A stretch of 48,538 bases of DNA from Sporolactobacillus pectinivorans (GTDB lineage: Bacteria > Bacillota > Bacilli > Bacillales > Sporolactobacillaceae), in assembly GCF_002802965.1 (NCBI RefSeq), contig NZ_NXGA01000001.1, positions 1,833,563 to 1,882,100 of the forward strand, in the 5' to 3' direction. This document shows positions 7,298-14,684 of this stretch, one piece after another. The position numbers and the translations under genes were made by a program. Each line of letters opens with the position of its first letter. Position 1 is the first letter of the stretch. The notes under the pieces are model-generated. The model was not told the DNA's origin. It did no database searches and saw only the letters and a list, made by a program, of their open reading frames with translations.

Positions 7298-8074
7298 ATG
7301 ATGATTGATGCCCGCGATATCAGCTGGAGACGGGAAAGCAAAGAAGTTCTGAGCCATGTTACCTGGCAGGTGCGGAAGGGAGAACAGTGGTCCTTGGTCG
7401 GACTAAATGGCTCCGGAAAAACGACGCTGCTCAAAATGATTAACGGCTATATCTGGCCGACAAGCGGTACACTGTCGGTACTTGGTCATCCATTCGGACA
7501 AATTGACCTTCGCAGGCTGCGTCGGAGAATCGGCTGGGTCAGCTCAGCGCTTGCAAGCAGATTGAGACCGCAGGAGCATCCGGAAAACATTGTGCTAAGC
7601 GGAAAATTTGCCTCCATCGGTCTGTACGATGAGCCGGCAGAAGGGGATCGCAGCCGGGCGAAGGAAATTCTCGAACGCCTGGACTGCAGCTCCTTTTCCA
7701 ACAGGCCGTTTGGAACCCTTTCTGAGGGCGAAAAGCAGCGGGTATTGATTGGACGTGCTTGGATGGCATCCCCGGAATTACTGATTCTGGATGAACCATG
7801 CAATGGGCTCGACATCTTTGCCAGGGAACAGCTCCTGTCGATTATCCGGCAGATGGCATCTTCACCCGGTGCACCGACAATGATCTTTGTCACGCATCAT
7901 GTCGATGAAATTCTGCCGTGCTTTAATCACACCTTATTGTTAAAAGCGGGGGCAATCTATCAATCCGGGTTAACCAGAAAAATCATGACCCCAGAAAATA
8001 TGACCGCTTTTTATGGCGGCAGCGTCATCGTTGAGCAGCACGGTGAAAGGCTGTCGATGGCCATCCGGTCATGA
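7298..8074 (+). CDS. ABC-type ATP-binding protein, YlmA-like
   Basis: 258-residue single ABC ATPase domain with all catalytic motifs: Walker A GLNGSGKTT (about 34-42), signature LSEGEKQRVLIGRA, Walker B LLILDEP, D-loop and the His switch in FVTHH. The sequence style matches the B. subtilis YlmA / molybdate ModF-like group, whose transported substrate is unsettled. No membrane partner is encoded nearby, so its function is unknown. AAGGAGG precedes ATG 7298 by 8 nt. The gene follows ilvA by 42 nt and may be in its transcript. Confidence 0.85.
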   Translation: MMIDARDISWRRESKEVLSHVTWQVRKGEQWSLVGLNGSGKTTLLKMINGYIWPTSGTLSVLGHPFGQIDLRRLRRRIGWVSSALASRLRPQEHPENIVLSGKFASIGLYDEPAEGDRSRAKEILERLDCSSFSNRPFGTLSEGEKQRVLIGRAWMASPELLILDEPCNGLDIFAREQLLSIIRQMASSPGAPTMIFVTHHVDEILPCFNHTLLLKAGAIYQSGLTRKIMTPENMTAFYGGSVIVEQHGERLSMAIRS

Positions 8075-8265
8075 GAGAGGACTCAGCAGGCTATAAGAAT
8101 GCTATTAACTGAGCGCGAGATTGAGTGGTAACATCGGATCTGGATTCGAAAAAGTTTGGAAAACATTCTATTCATATGTCCAAAAGGCATCACTAAGTTG
8201 ATTAAACCGCGTGTTGTTGAGTGGGTCTATAGCAATAGAGACTATAGCGAGATACTAAACAGAAA

Positions 8266-8322
8266 CCTTTTTGCCTTAGCAAAGCTGGTTGGTTAATCAG
8301 CAGGCGAAAAGGCTTCTTTTTT
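8266..8322 (+). terminator. Rho-independent terminator
   Basis: Stem CCTTTTTGCCT/AGGCGAAAAGG (8266-8276 with 8302-8312), 11 bp with one G-U, enclosing a second small GCTG...CAGC hairpin and followed by CTTCTTTTTT. It closes the transcript of the YlmA-like gene. The 8075-8265 stretch before it shows no gene. Confidence 0.85.
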
Positions 8323-8359
8323 ATCCGGGAAAACAGTTTTACAAAAAAGATTTTAATAA

Positions 8360-8989
8360 GATACTTATCCGATATATAAGATAGTCAAACGCAAAGAGTT
8401 ATTACATGATGTCAGTTTGACCATGGATAGAGGAAAAATATACGGACTCTTAGATCGGGAGGGTTCAGCAAAGACAGTATTGCTTCAAATGATCTGCGGA
8501 CTCATCACACCGACTTCCGGATCAATTACGGTGAACGGAAAACCGTTGTATCAAGATCTTTCATTTCCTGACAGCCTGGGGGCTGTTATTGAGGCCCCAG
8601 GATTTTGTGATTTTCTTACAGGCTTTGAGAATTTAAAAATACTGGCAGAAATCAGAAGGTCGATTACAGACGAAATAATCAGAGAAACGTTGACAAGGGT
8701 TGGGCTGGATGCCGAGGACGGACGCGTCTGTAAAAATTATTCACAGGGCATGAAACAGCGCCTTGCCCTTGCCCAGGCCTTGATGGAAAACCCCGATCTG
8801 TTGATTCTTGATGAACCAATGCACGCTTTGGGTGTAGAAGGCAGAGCGCTGATCCGTCAATTGCTGCTAAGTGAGAAAGGGAAGGGGACAACGATTTTAT
8901 TTGCCAGTCGCAGCAAAGAAGAAATACAGCTTCTCTCAGATGAAGGAATTGAAATAAATGATGGCTATTTGAAAGAAAATGTCGGATAA
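8360..8989 (+). pseudogene. Degenerate BcrA-like ABC transporter ATPase
   Basis: The translation resembles antibiotic/lantibiotic-type ABC ATPases (IYGLL..., FCDFLTGFENLKIL, NYSQGMKQRLALAQAL, LLILDEP). Three catalytic features are damaged. In Walker A the invariant Gly before the Lys is Ala (REGSAKT). The D-loop region reads HALGVEG, where Asp is expected instead of Gly. The switch His is Arg (FASRSKEE). The N-terminal strand (KIVKRKELLHDVSLTMDRG) is readable from 8360, but there is no start codon with a ribosome site there; only TTG 8417 and ATG 8423 are available, inside the domain. No permease gene follows. Most likely the remnant of a lost transporter. Confidence 0.7.
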
Positions 8990-9067
8990 ACGAAACGGTC
9001 TGCGTTTTTAAATGTAAAAAATTTCAGCATTTCAGAGAGCACAAAATTACAGATCACGCAAAAAATT

Positions 9068-9123
9068 TGCGGTGACCCCGCAATAAGTTTGCGGCTTCGC
9101 GGGAGCCAATTCGTATTACAATA
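9068..9123 (+). promoter_or_regulatory. Three-half-site ComA-type box and promoter (copy 1)
   Basis: Half sites TTGCGG (9068-9073), CCGCAA (9079-9084) and TTGCGG (9090-9095), each separated by 5 nt, so they recur every 11 bp on one helix face. The -10 TACAAT (9118-9123) begins 22 nt after the third site; the -35 region (GCTTCG) is poor, as expected for an activator-dependent promoter. Known background: B. subtilis ComA binds TTGCGG-N4-CCGCAA dyads plus a third element. Copy 2 before comQ has the same spacings. Confidence 0.8.
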
Positions 9124-9129
9124 AAGTAG

Positions 9130-9213
9130 AACATAAATTAATCCCGATATGTATTAAGCGAACAAGTCAAAAACCTCCCCCTTTTTTTGTACTTGCTTAG
9201 TACATATTTTTTT
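9130..9213 (+). ncRNA. Putative ComA-activated small RNA with C-rich loop
   Basis: The predicted start near 9130 (7 nt after the -10) and a U tract (9207-9213) bound an RNA of about 84 nt. Almost all of it folds into one long hairpin: ATATGTATTAAGC (9148-9160) with GCTTAGTACATAT (9195-9207), 13 bp with one G-U. Continuing inward, AAGT/ACTT and CAAAAA/TTTTTG pair around an apical loop CCTCCCCCTT (about 9175-9184). No open frame with a ribosome site lies inside. C-rich unpaired loops are used by known Firmicute sRNAs to mask Shine-Dalgarno sequences, so antisense control of mRNAs is a reasonable guess. It could instead be only the terminator of an attenuated leader for the gene at 9379. Confidence 0.6.
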
Positions 9214-9378
9214 ATTGAATTTTTTACAAATCCAGTTGAATGTTTTTGCTGCTAATGACACTTATGATGCAACACATATTATACCAATGAAAGGATACTG
9301 CAGTGCATAGATTGGGAGATAATGCAGAAAGATATCACTTATTGTTTTATGAATTTTTTAACATTGTAGGAGCTGGCT

Positions 9379-9835
9379 ATGAACGAGAAACGGATATTGA
9401 TTAATGTGTTATTCACATTGTTTCTAATAATTCTAGGAAGCGTGCTCGTTTATCACTTATATTGGCAGCATAGCCGTGAAGTTGCTTGGTCGGCAATCAA
9501 TCAATATATAACAAAGCAAAGAATTGCCCAAAAAGCTATCGAAGTCTCAGCTACAGTTCGAAGGAAGTTCGAAATATATTAAGTATTTAAAGAATATTAA
9601 GAGAACAGCTTTTCTAGAATTAGAAGATATCTCTAATGAACCTGGTGCCATCAACCCGAATTATAGTAAGTATTATGCGGTTAAGGTTTATTATGGAGAA
9701 TTGAATATCCAAGTGCGGGATCCAGCATTAGTTCCGAGTTTAGGGGGAACGAACTATCGAAGATTTATACTCGTTAAAAAAGATAAAAAAAGTTTATGGT
9801 TTATCGATACAGATGAAGATACCCCGCGGCAATAA
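9379..9835 (+). pseudogene. Frameshifted small membrane-anchored protein gene
   Basis: Two overlapping frames read as one gene split by a +1 shift. The first (9379-9582) gives a basic start, one transmembrane helix (about residues 8-26) and an extracellular start ending in NQYITKQRIAQKAI, in the style of DUF3139-like small anchored proteins. The second (frame of 9524-9835) continues with a beta-rich soluble part ending DTDEDTPRQ. The second frame has no ribosome site of its own, and its only starts lie inside the first. AGTTCGAA occurs twice 11 bp apart (9557-9575 region) near the break, a possible slippage scar. A sequencing error is the alternative. It lies 250 nt after the first ComA-type promoter; the gap 9214-9378 shows no other gene. 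Confidence 0.55.
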
Positions 9836-9928
9836 TTGAATTTGAGAGTTTCTGCATTGAATTTTCCTAATTTTTCAAGAATTATTTTTATTAGTCCTTG
9901 TAAAAACACTTAGAAGCTGATCGAATCA

Positions 9929-10097
9929 TTAAGATCTGACAGCATATTGCGGGTTTTTGTTATCGGGGCATATGCCATCAGGGATAAAAGGGTAATTAGG
10001 TTTATATAAAAGAGACAATGTTCCCAAACAAAGCTGTGACTTAATATCAATACATTCATCGTGAATCTTTTCTACAAGTTTAATAATCGATTCCATA
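9929..10097 (-). CDS. Doubtful small ORF upstream of comQ
   Basis: From ATG 10097 on the minus strand a 55-codon frame gives a charged amphipathic start (MESIIKLVEKIHDECIDIK) and a Pro/Cys-containing tail. The residue pattern looks protein-like, but there is no ribosome site: the ComA-type half site of the comQ promoter lies directly upstream. It occupies the slot where B. subtilis has degQ, but it runs the other way and does not resemble DegQ. It may be the tail of an older gene. The rest of 9836-10108 shows nothing else. Confidence 0.22.
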
Positions 10098-10108
10098 CCG
10101 CAAAAATA

Positions 10109-10164
10109 TTGCGGTGACCACGCAATATTTTTGCGTGCCCAAATAAAAAATTCGGGGTTATAAT
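10109..10164 (+). promoter_or_regulatory. Three-half-site ComA-type box and promoter of comQ (copy 2)
   Basis: Half sites TTGCGG (10109-10114), ACGCAA (10120-10125) and TTGCGT (10131-10136) at 5-nt spacing, then -10 TATAAT (10159-10164) starting 22 nt after the third site, the same geometry as copy 1. The inter-site bases TGACC are also identical in both copies. Predicted start near 10171. Implies that ComA activates its own signalling operon. Confidence 0.82.
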
Positions 10165-10225
10165 TAAGGAAAAATATAGAAGGGAGGGAAGGAGAATCGA
10201 AAAAACCAGGAATGATGAGACGGTC

Positions 10226-11125
10226 TTGATTAAACAAATGATGCATCAGCAGGTTGAGGACTTCTTGCGCGATGCAGGTATGAAAGCGGCCGCTCACACG
10301 TATGTGGATTATTATGGAGAAAGAGACTTGCAGTTTGGCCGACTGACATTGCTGCATCACGAGATGTTAGGTGGCAGTAATCCAGATATTGATCAGATTG
10401 CGGCAGCGGTCGAGTGGCTCGTTCTATCTGCTAATATTATCGATGATTGGCAGGATCGTGATCGGAAAGGGCCTCCATGGATGAAAGACGAAGCGGATCA
10501 GGCGCTGACACTGGAAAACAGTTTTCTTTTGCTGGCTTTATCCATACTTCAGAAAATGTCTTCCAAGGTAGGCCAGGACAACTGTTTACAAACCATTACC
10601 GATCATTTAAATGATGCGTTACATGGCCAATATTTGGACAGGCGGAACCAGATGATGAATGAAGACGATTATATTTCGATGGTTCAGCGTAAATCGGGGG
10701 CTTTAGCGGCGGTTGCCAGTCTGTCAGGTGTGCTGGCATCAGGGTATCCATGCGATTTGCAGATTGTTGAAAAATATTCGACGATCATCGGTGTCTGTGC
10801 CCAACTTAAAAATGATCTTCGGGACACGCTCCGGGTCGAAGGCAAAAGCGATCTTGTGAAAAAGAAAAGGACTCTGGCAACGATGTATCTGGCTGAACAT
10901 CCAAGCTTGAATGGAGAGCGGATTGCCCTTTATTATCAATGTGGTTTATCGGAGAAACAGCTGGTTGACGAAAAAGAAAGTCTGGAAAAGTGGATTCAAT
11001 CATCAGGTGTGATTCTGTATATTGACACATTGCGTACAGAGCAGAGGATTTACGCCAAGGAACTGATGGATCTTCTTCCGGTAAGCGATCGGGATAAAGA
11101 GCGACTCGAACAATTTCTTGGCTAA
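10226..11125 (+). CDS. comQ: ComX isoprenyl transferase (polyprenyl synthase family)
   Basis: Attaches a farnesyl- or geranyl-type group to the tryptophan of pre-ComX and is needed for pheromone production. 299 residues, all-helical polyprenyl synthase style. The first Asp-rich motif is DDWQD (residues 73-77); the second is a reduced NDLRD (196-200), as in ComQ rather than in housekeeping prenyl synthases. First gene of comQ-comX-comP-comA, 31 nt before comX. The start is unclear: TTG 10226 or ATG 10238 lack a close ribosome site, while a strong AGGGAGGGAAGGAG lies about 32 nt upstream. An unusual start or a short unread N-terminal extension is possible. Confidence 0.88.
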   Translation: MIKQMMHQQVEDFLRDAGMKAAAHTYVDYYGERDLQFGRLTLLHHEMLGGSNPDIDQIAAAVEWLVLSANIIDDWQDRDRKGPPWMKDEADQALTLENSFLLLALSILQKMSSKVGQDNCLQTITDHLNDALHGQYLDRRNQMMNEDDYISMVQRKSGALAAVASLSGVLASGYPCDLQIVEKYSTIIGVCAQLKNDLRDTLRVEGKSDLVKKKRTLATMYLAEHPSLNGERIALYYQCGLSEKQLVDEKESLEKWIQSSGVILYIDTLRTEQRIYAKELMDLLPVSDRDKERLEQFLG

Positions 11126-11156
11126 CTATAAAAAATCATTTATGGGAGGCTTTAAA

Positions 11157-11342
11157 ATGAAAAAATTTATCTATCAGCTTGCAGGACATCCGGAGTGGTT
11201 GGAACAAATTAAGAAAGGGAACTTTAAATTTCCTCAAAGTTTAACATTAGGGGAAAGAAAAGCGGTTGTAACAGCGGTACAAAATCAAGGTGGTGCAGTC
11301 TCTTATGGTGTTGAAGGCGAACGCGGATGGAATGGGTATTAA
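11157..11342 (+). CDS. comX: ComX-type pheromone precursor
   Basis: 61-residue precursor of an isoprenylated peptide signal. The N-terminal part (MKKFIYQLAGHPEWLEQIKKG) has the ComX layout of hydrophobic helix, x-P-E-x-L, then lysines. The C-terminus ends GERGWNGY: a single Trp (W58) three residues from the end is the expected modification site; B. subtilis ComX168 has QWGD there. I start at ATG 11157, with GGGAGG about 7 nt upstream; a longer frame from TTG 11118 lies in the comQ stop region. The position between comQ and comP, and the overlap with comP, are as expected for this locus. Identification rests on context plus the tail, since ComX sequences vary greatly. Confidence 0.88.
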   Translation: MKKFIYQLAGHPEWLEQIKKGNFKFPQSLTLGERKAVVTAVQNQGGAVSYGVEGERGWNGY

Positions 11343-13614
11343 GTCTATTAAATTCTTAAACTTTTCTTTCCTGCTTTTTTGCCTGCTTTGCTCACTGCTG
11401 GTGGCTGCTTACTCACTATTGACGATCATCGCATACCCTGATATTGGATTGAGACTGGAAGTACACAATAATAAAGTTGTTGTAACTGATGTAGATCCGT
11501 ACAGTTGGGCAGCGGGACAAACCATTCGCGCTGGCGACCAGATTCTTTATATTGACGGGAAAAAAGCAATTAATTTTATCGATGGATCAGGGTATCTGTA
11601 TCATGCAAAAAACATTGAAACATTTTCAAAAGGTGTGCATCATTACCAGATAAATAATACTCTGTCATTTTTGAATCTCAGTTTTTCATTGTTAATTCCG
11701 GCAGCTTTTTTCTTATGCTGCTTTTTATTGTCCATTCTGCTTTTTAAGCATCATCGAACACTGACTAATGAAACACATGTCCTTATTGTTTTCTTTTCCG
11801 TCATCGGACCGGTTTTTCTGGACATCAGTACCAATCAGCGAATCTTGAACTGGACAGGCAGTCTTATTGAGTTCTCCATGACTATGGGGTTAGTTTTGCT
11901 TATTCATTTTCTAATGAATTATTTTCAGCCATGGAGCCACCGGATATCTAGCCGGCTGCTTTGTGTTCTATATTTTTGTTCGCTGATTATATTTGTTTCT
12001 CAAATCTATGGCACATTTAATTTTTATCTTTTACTTTACTTTGTATTTTTCACGGTTCTTTTTATTCTCTTCCTGCTTGCTGTACTTTATTTTCAATCGC
12101 AGGGCAAGGGAATGCGTAAACAGATTCAGGTGTTGCTGCTTGGGTTTTTCATGGGCTTATTCCCGTTTGTGATTTTGTATACATTGCCCAATCTGATGTT
12201 TCAGCAGGCAATTCTGGATTGGGAGTGGACGACACCTTTCTTTATCCTTGTGCCGCTGACACTTGGCTATCTCGTGCTCTCGTCCGTTATGATTGATGTT
12301 GACTTTATCGTTGATCGTTTCTCTTATTACGGTGCCATCAGTTTTATTTTTACCGGTTTATCTTTGGCAACTTTTTTTATCCTGGCACCGGATCAATCCT
12401 TGTTGAACTACGTTCGCTTTGCCCTCTGTATTTTTGGTCTGTCATTGCTGATCCTCTACTCAAAAGAATATGTTGATTTCCGGTTCCGAAAACAGCTTTT
12501 TCCGAAATGGCAAGACTATCAGGAAAGCTTGAATCGTTTACTGGAATGGGCGAGACCTGGCTATAAATTAACGGATTTAGCATTTATTTTGAAAAGGGAG
12601 ATGGAACACTGCCTGCCAGTTGAGAATGTAACGCTCAAACGAAAGGCAGGCAGGAGCGCAAAATCTCCGGGCATTGATAAGCCAGAAGATCAATCGAGTC
12701 AGAGCTGCCAGCTTCCTCAGCCAGGCAACTTAAAACAATTTCAAACGAATGCTTTCGGATTTTGCGTACTCTTGTTTGAGAATCCGCAAAGCTGCGTCCT
12801 GCTAAGCGGTAGATGGAATAAGCCGAGGAAAGAACTCAACATTGATGAAAAAATGTGGCTTGAGTCTGTGCTCAATAATACACAAATCATGATTGAAAAC
12901 CTGTATAAAGCTGAAGAGCTGGTTGATTTGCTGGGTCAGGCGGAACAGGGGCGTTACGAACTTCCGGGGACGGTTAAAAGGGCACTGTTTCGTGTTTCCG
13001 AGCGGGAGAGAAAACGGCTGTCGCGCGATTTACATGATACGAGTGTCCAGGATCAGCTTGCCCTGGCACGTGATATGGATGCTGAAAAGGGAAACTGGTC
13101 TGATCCATCCGTTCAGGAAAAGCTCGCCTCGCTGCGCCAGCGTGTTTTAGGCAACGTTCATGAATTGCGTCAGGTTGTTTATGAATTGTACCCTGTAACC
13201 CTTCAGAGAAAAGGTTTATACGATTCACTTCAGGATCTGTTTCAATTAACGGAAATGCGTGCTTCATTTTCTTTACACACCTATGTTAAAGGCTCCTTTG
13301 ACATTGAGAATCCTGACTTGAAAACTGCCGTATATCGTGTAAGCCAAGAGCTGCTGACCAACGCCATCAAGCATTCCCAGGCGAAAAATGTGACCTTGAT
13401 TATTGCCCAGGAAAAAGATCATTACGAATTATTGTACGATGACGACGGCATTGGGATGGAAGAAAATGTGGTGGGTCAGCCGTTCAGCACGATGGGTCTC
13501 CCCGGTTTGATCGGGCGGGTAGAAAGCACTGCCGGAAGAGTGATCATTCATTCCGTAAAAGAAGAAACGGCTCAAAAAGGGTTACATTTTGAAATTGTCT
13601 GGCCGTTGCATTAA
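11332..13614 (+). CDS. comP: ComP-type membrane sensor histidine kinase
   Basis: Detects the ComX pheromone outside the cell and phosphorylates ComA. About 760 residues from ATG 11332, which overlaps comX by 11 nt; the frame also opens earlier at GTG 11290 but without a ribosome site. One helix (about 7-27) is followed by a roughly 90-residue outer segment with a PDZ-like stretch (VTDVDPYSWAAGQTIRAGDQILYIDG), then about seven more hydrophobic helices to about residue 370. A cytosolic linker precedes the HisKA_3 motif RLSRDLHDTSVQDQ with H568. The HATPase has NAIKHS (N box) and DDDGIGM (G1). Receptor parts are expected to vary with the cognate pheromone. Confidence 0.92.
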   Translation: MGIKSIKFLNFSFLLFCLLCSLLVAAYSLLTIIAYPDIGLRLEVHNNKVVVTDVDPYSWAAGQTIRAGDQILYIDGKKAINFIDGSGYLYHAKNIETFSKGVHHYQINNTLSFLNLSFSLLIPAAFFLCCFLLSILLFKHHRTLTNETHVLIVFFSVIGPVFLDISTNQRILNWTGSLIEFSMTMGLVLLIHFLMNYFQPWSHRISSRLLCVLYFCSLIIFVSQIYGTFNFYLLLYFVFFTVLFILFLLAVLYFQSQGKGMRKQIQVLLLGFFMGLFPFVILYTLPNLMFQQAILDWEWTTPFFILVPLTLGYLVLSSVMIDVDFIVDRFSYYGAISFIFTGLSLATFFILAPDQSLLNYVRFALCIFGLSLLILYSKEYVDFRFRKQLFPKWQDYQESLNRLLEWARPGYKLTDLAFILKREMEHCLPVENVTLKRKAGRSAKSPGIDKPEDQSSQSCQLPQPGNLKQFQTNAFGFCVLLFENPQSCVLLSGRWNKPRKELNIDEKMWLESVLNNTQIMIENLYKAEELVDLLGQAEQGRYELPGTVKRALFRVSERERKRLSRDLHDTSVQDQLALARDMDAEKGNWSDPSVQEKLASLRQRVLGNVHELRQVVYELYPVTLQRKGLYDSLQDLFQLTEMRASFSLHTYVKGSFDIENPDLKTAVYRVSQELLTNAIKHSQAKNVTLIIAQEKDHYELLYDDDGIGMEENVVGQPFSTMGLPGLIGRVESTAGRVIIHSVKEETAQKGLHFEIVWPLH

Positions 13615-13644
13615 TGAAATGCTTCGAACGGGGGAAATTTAACA

Positions 13645-14274
13645 ATGGTGTCTATTTTAGTAATCGATGATCATAAGCTGGTGGCTGAAGGAACGAAAAA
13701 AATATTGATCGAAGAAGGATTTGAAGCTGAAGTCTTATTTTCAGCGGGTTTCTTGTCCAGTTTTCTTAATCGCCGAACATTTGATGTGTATCTTGTTGAT
13801 TGGAATCTGCCAGGGACAAATGGAATGACGGTTGCTGAAACGATCATGAAGGCTGACCGGAAGGCTAAAATCGTGATTTATACAGGATATGAAGCGGAAA
13901 TGCCGGCTGTCCTCGATGAACTGGTTGCCAGAGGTATTAATGCGGTCATCAGCAAGGAAGCAAATGTGGCAACTTTGATCGCATCAATCCGGGTTGTCTT
14001 AAGCGGTTACGAGGTGTTTCCTCATTCTGTTTCAAAAAAAGCAGTGGAGAGACGGCAGTTAATCAAAAACACAGAAACGTCTTTTGATGAGCGGGAGCGG
14101 GAAATTATGAAAGCAGTGATCGCCGGTAAAACGAACAAGGCGATCGCCATCCAGTTACATATCAGTCAGCGCACAACAGAATACTTACTAAAGAATATTT
14201 TTACAAAACTGAATATAAAATCGCGTGAAGAAATAGAACAAACCGTGCATCAGAGAGGTATTATTTTGAAATAA
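13645..14274 (+). CDS. comA: ComA-type response regulator (NarL/LuxR family)
   Basis: Transcription activator of the quorum response. 209 residues. The receiver domain has the acidic pair D8/D9, phosphoacceptor D52 (YLVDWNLPG), the Thr region IYTGYE and K104. The C-terminal LuxR helix-turn-helix (about 148-200) contains EREREIMKAVIAGKTNKAIA and ISQRTTEYLLKNIF. It starts ATG 13645 with GGGGG about 10 nt before, 30 nt after comP. Two sites matching the ComA dyad occur upstream at 9068 and 10109, including one in front of this operon, so it is probably autoregulated. A short imperfect GAGG...CCTC hairpin follows near 14312 but lacks a U tract. Confidence 0.93.
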   Translation: MVSILVIDDHKLVAEGTKKILIEEGFEAEVLFSAGFLSSFLNRRTFDVYLVDWNLPGTNGMTVAETIMKADRKAKIVIYTGYEAEMPAVLDELVARGINAVISKEANVATLIASIRVVLSGYEVFPHSVSKKAVERRQLIKNTETSFDEREREIMKAVIAGKTNKAIAIQLHISQRTTEYLLKNIFTKLNIKSREEIEQTVHQRGIILK

Positions 14275-14357
14275 TTAACGTACCTGATAAGATGTGATTT
14301 AGTTGAAAGAGGGGCCGTGCGCCTCATTAAAAAACCACTTCCTTAGCAAGCAGTATT

Positions 14358-14672
14358 TCAAATTTTTATTCCCAGGGAGACAACCCCCTGAACCACAGTG
14401 CGCCACTCTTCAATACTCTGCTTCAGATATTCAAGGCCTGAAGGAGTAATGCTATAATATTTTCGCGTCGGTCCGGCGGGTGATTTTTCCTGGGTCACAG
14501 ATGTGAATCCGGTTGCTTTCAGCCGGCGTAGGATAGTGTAGACAGAACCTTCGTACACATCGGGAAAAATTTTTCTTATTGATTTCATCAGTTCATAACC
14601 GTATAGCGGTTCGTCTTTCAATTTAAAAAGGATGCACATCTCAAGTATTCCTTTTTTCATCTGAGTATCCAT
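14358..14672 (-). CDS. PadR-family transcription regulator
   Basis: 104-residue winged-helix repressor type. It contains the PadR core ILFKLKDEPLYGYELMKSI, EGSVYTILRRLKATG and GPTRKYYSITPSG, the latter being the wing. It is the second gene of a minus-strand pair, 12 nt after the RDD/DUF1700 membrane protein, a frequent PadR arrangement. An inverted repeat around the pair's promoter (15494-15540) is the likely binding site. PadR proteins often sense membrane stress or phenolics; the ligand here is unknown. Confidence 0.92.
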   Translation of the reverse strand: MDTQMKKGILEMCILFKLKDEPLYGYELMKSIRKIFPDVYEGSVYTILRRLKATGFTSVTQEKSPAGPTRKYYSITPSGLEYLKQSIEEWRTVVQGVVSLGIKI

Positions 14673-14684
14673 GAGAGATCTCCT

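Noticed and set aside
9524..9545. Programmed -1 frameshift at a CCCAAAA heptamer in the split membrane gene
   Set aside because: The heptamer is not phased X-XXY-YYZ in the zero frame, and the needed shift is +1, so simple mutation or sequencing error is more likely.
14300..14335. Terminator after comA
   Set aside because: An imperfect GAGGGGC/GCGCCTC hairpin exists near 14312, but it is followed by A-rich rather than T-rich sequence on the plus strand.
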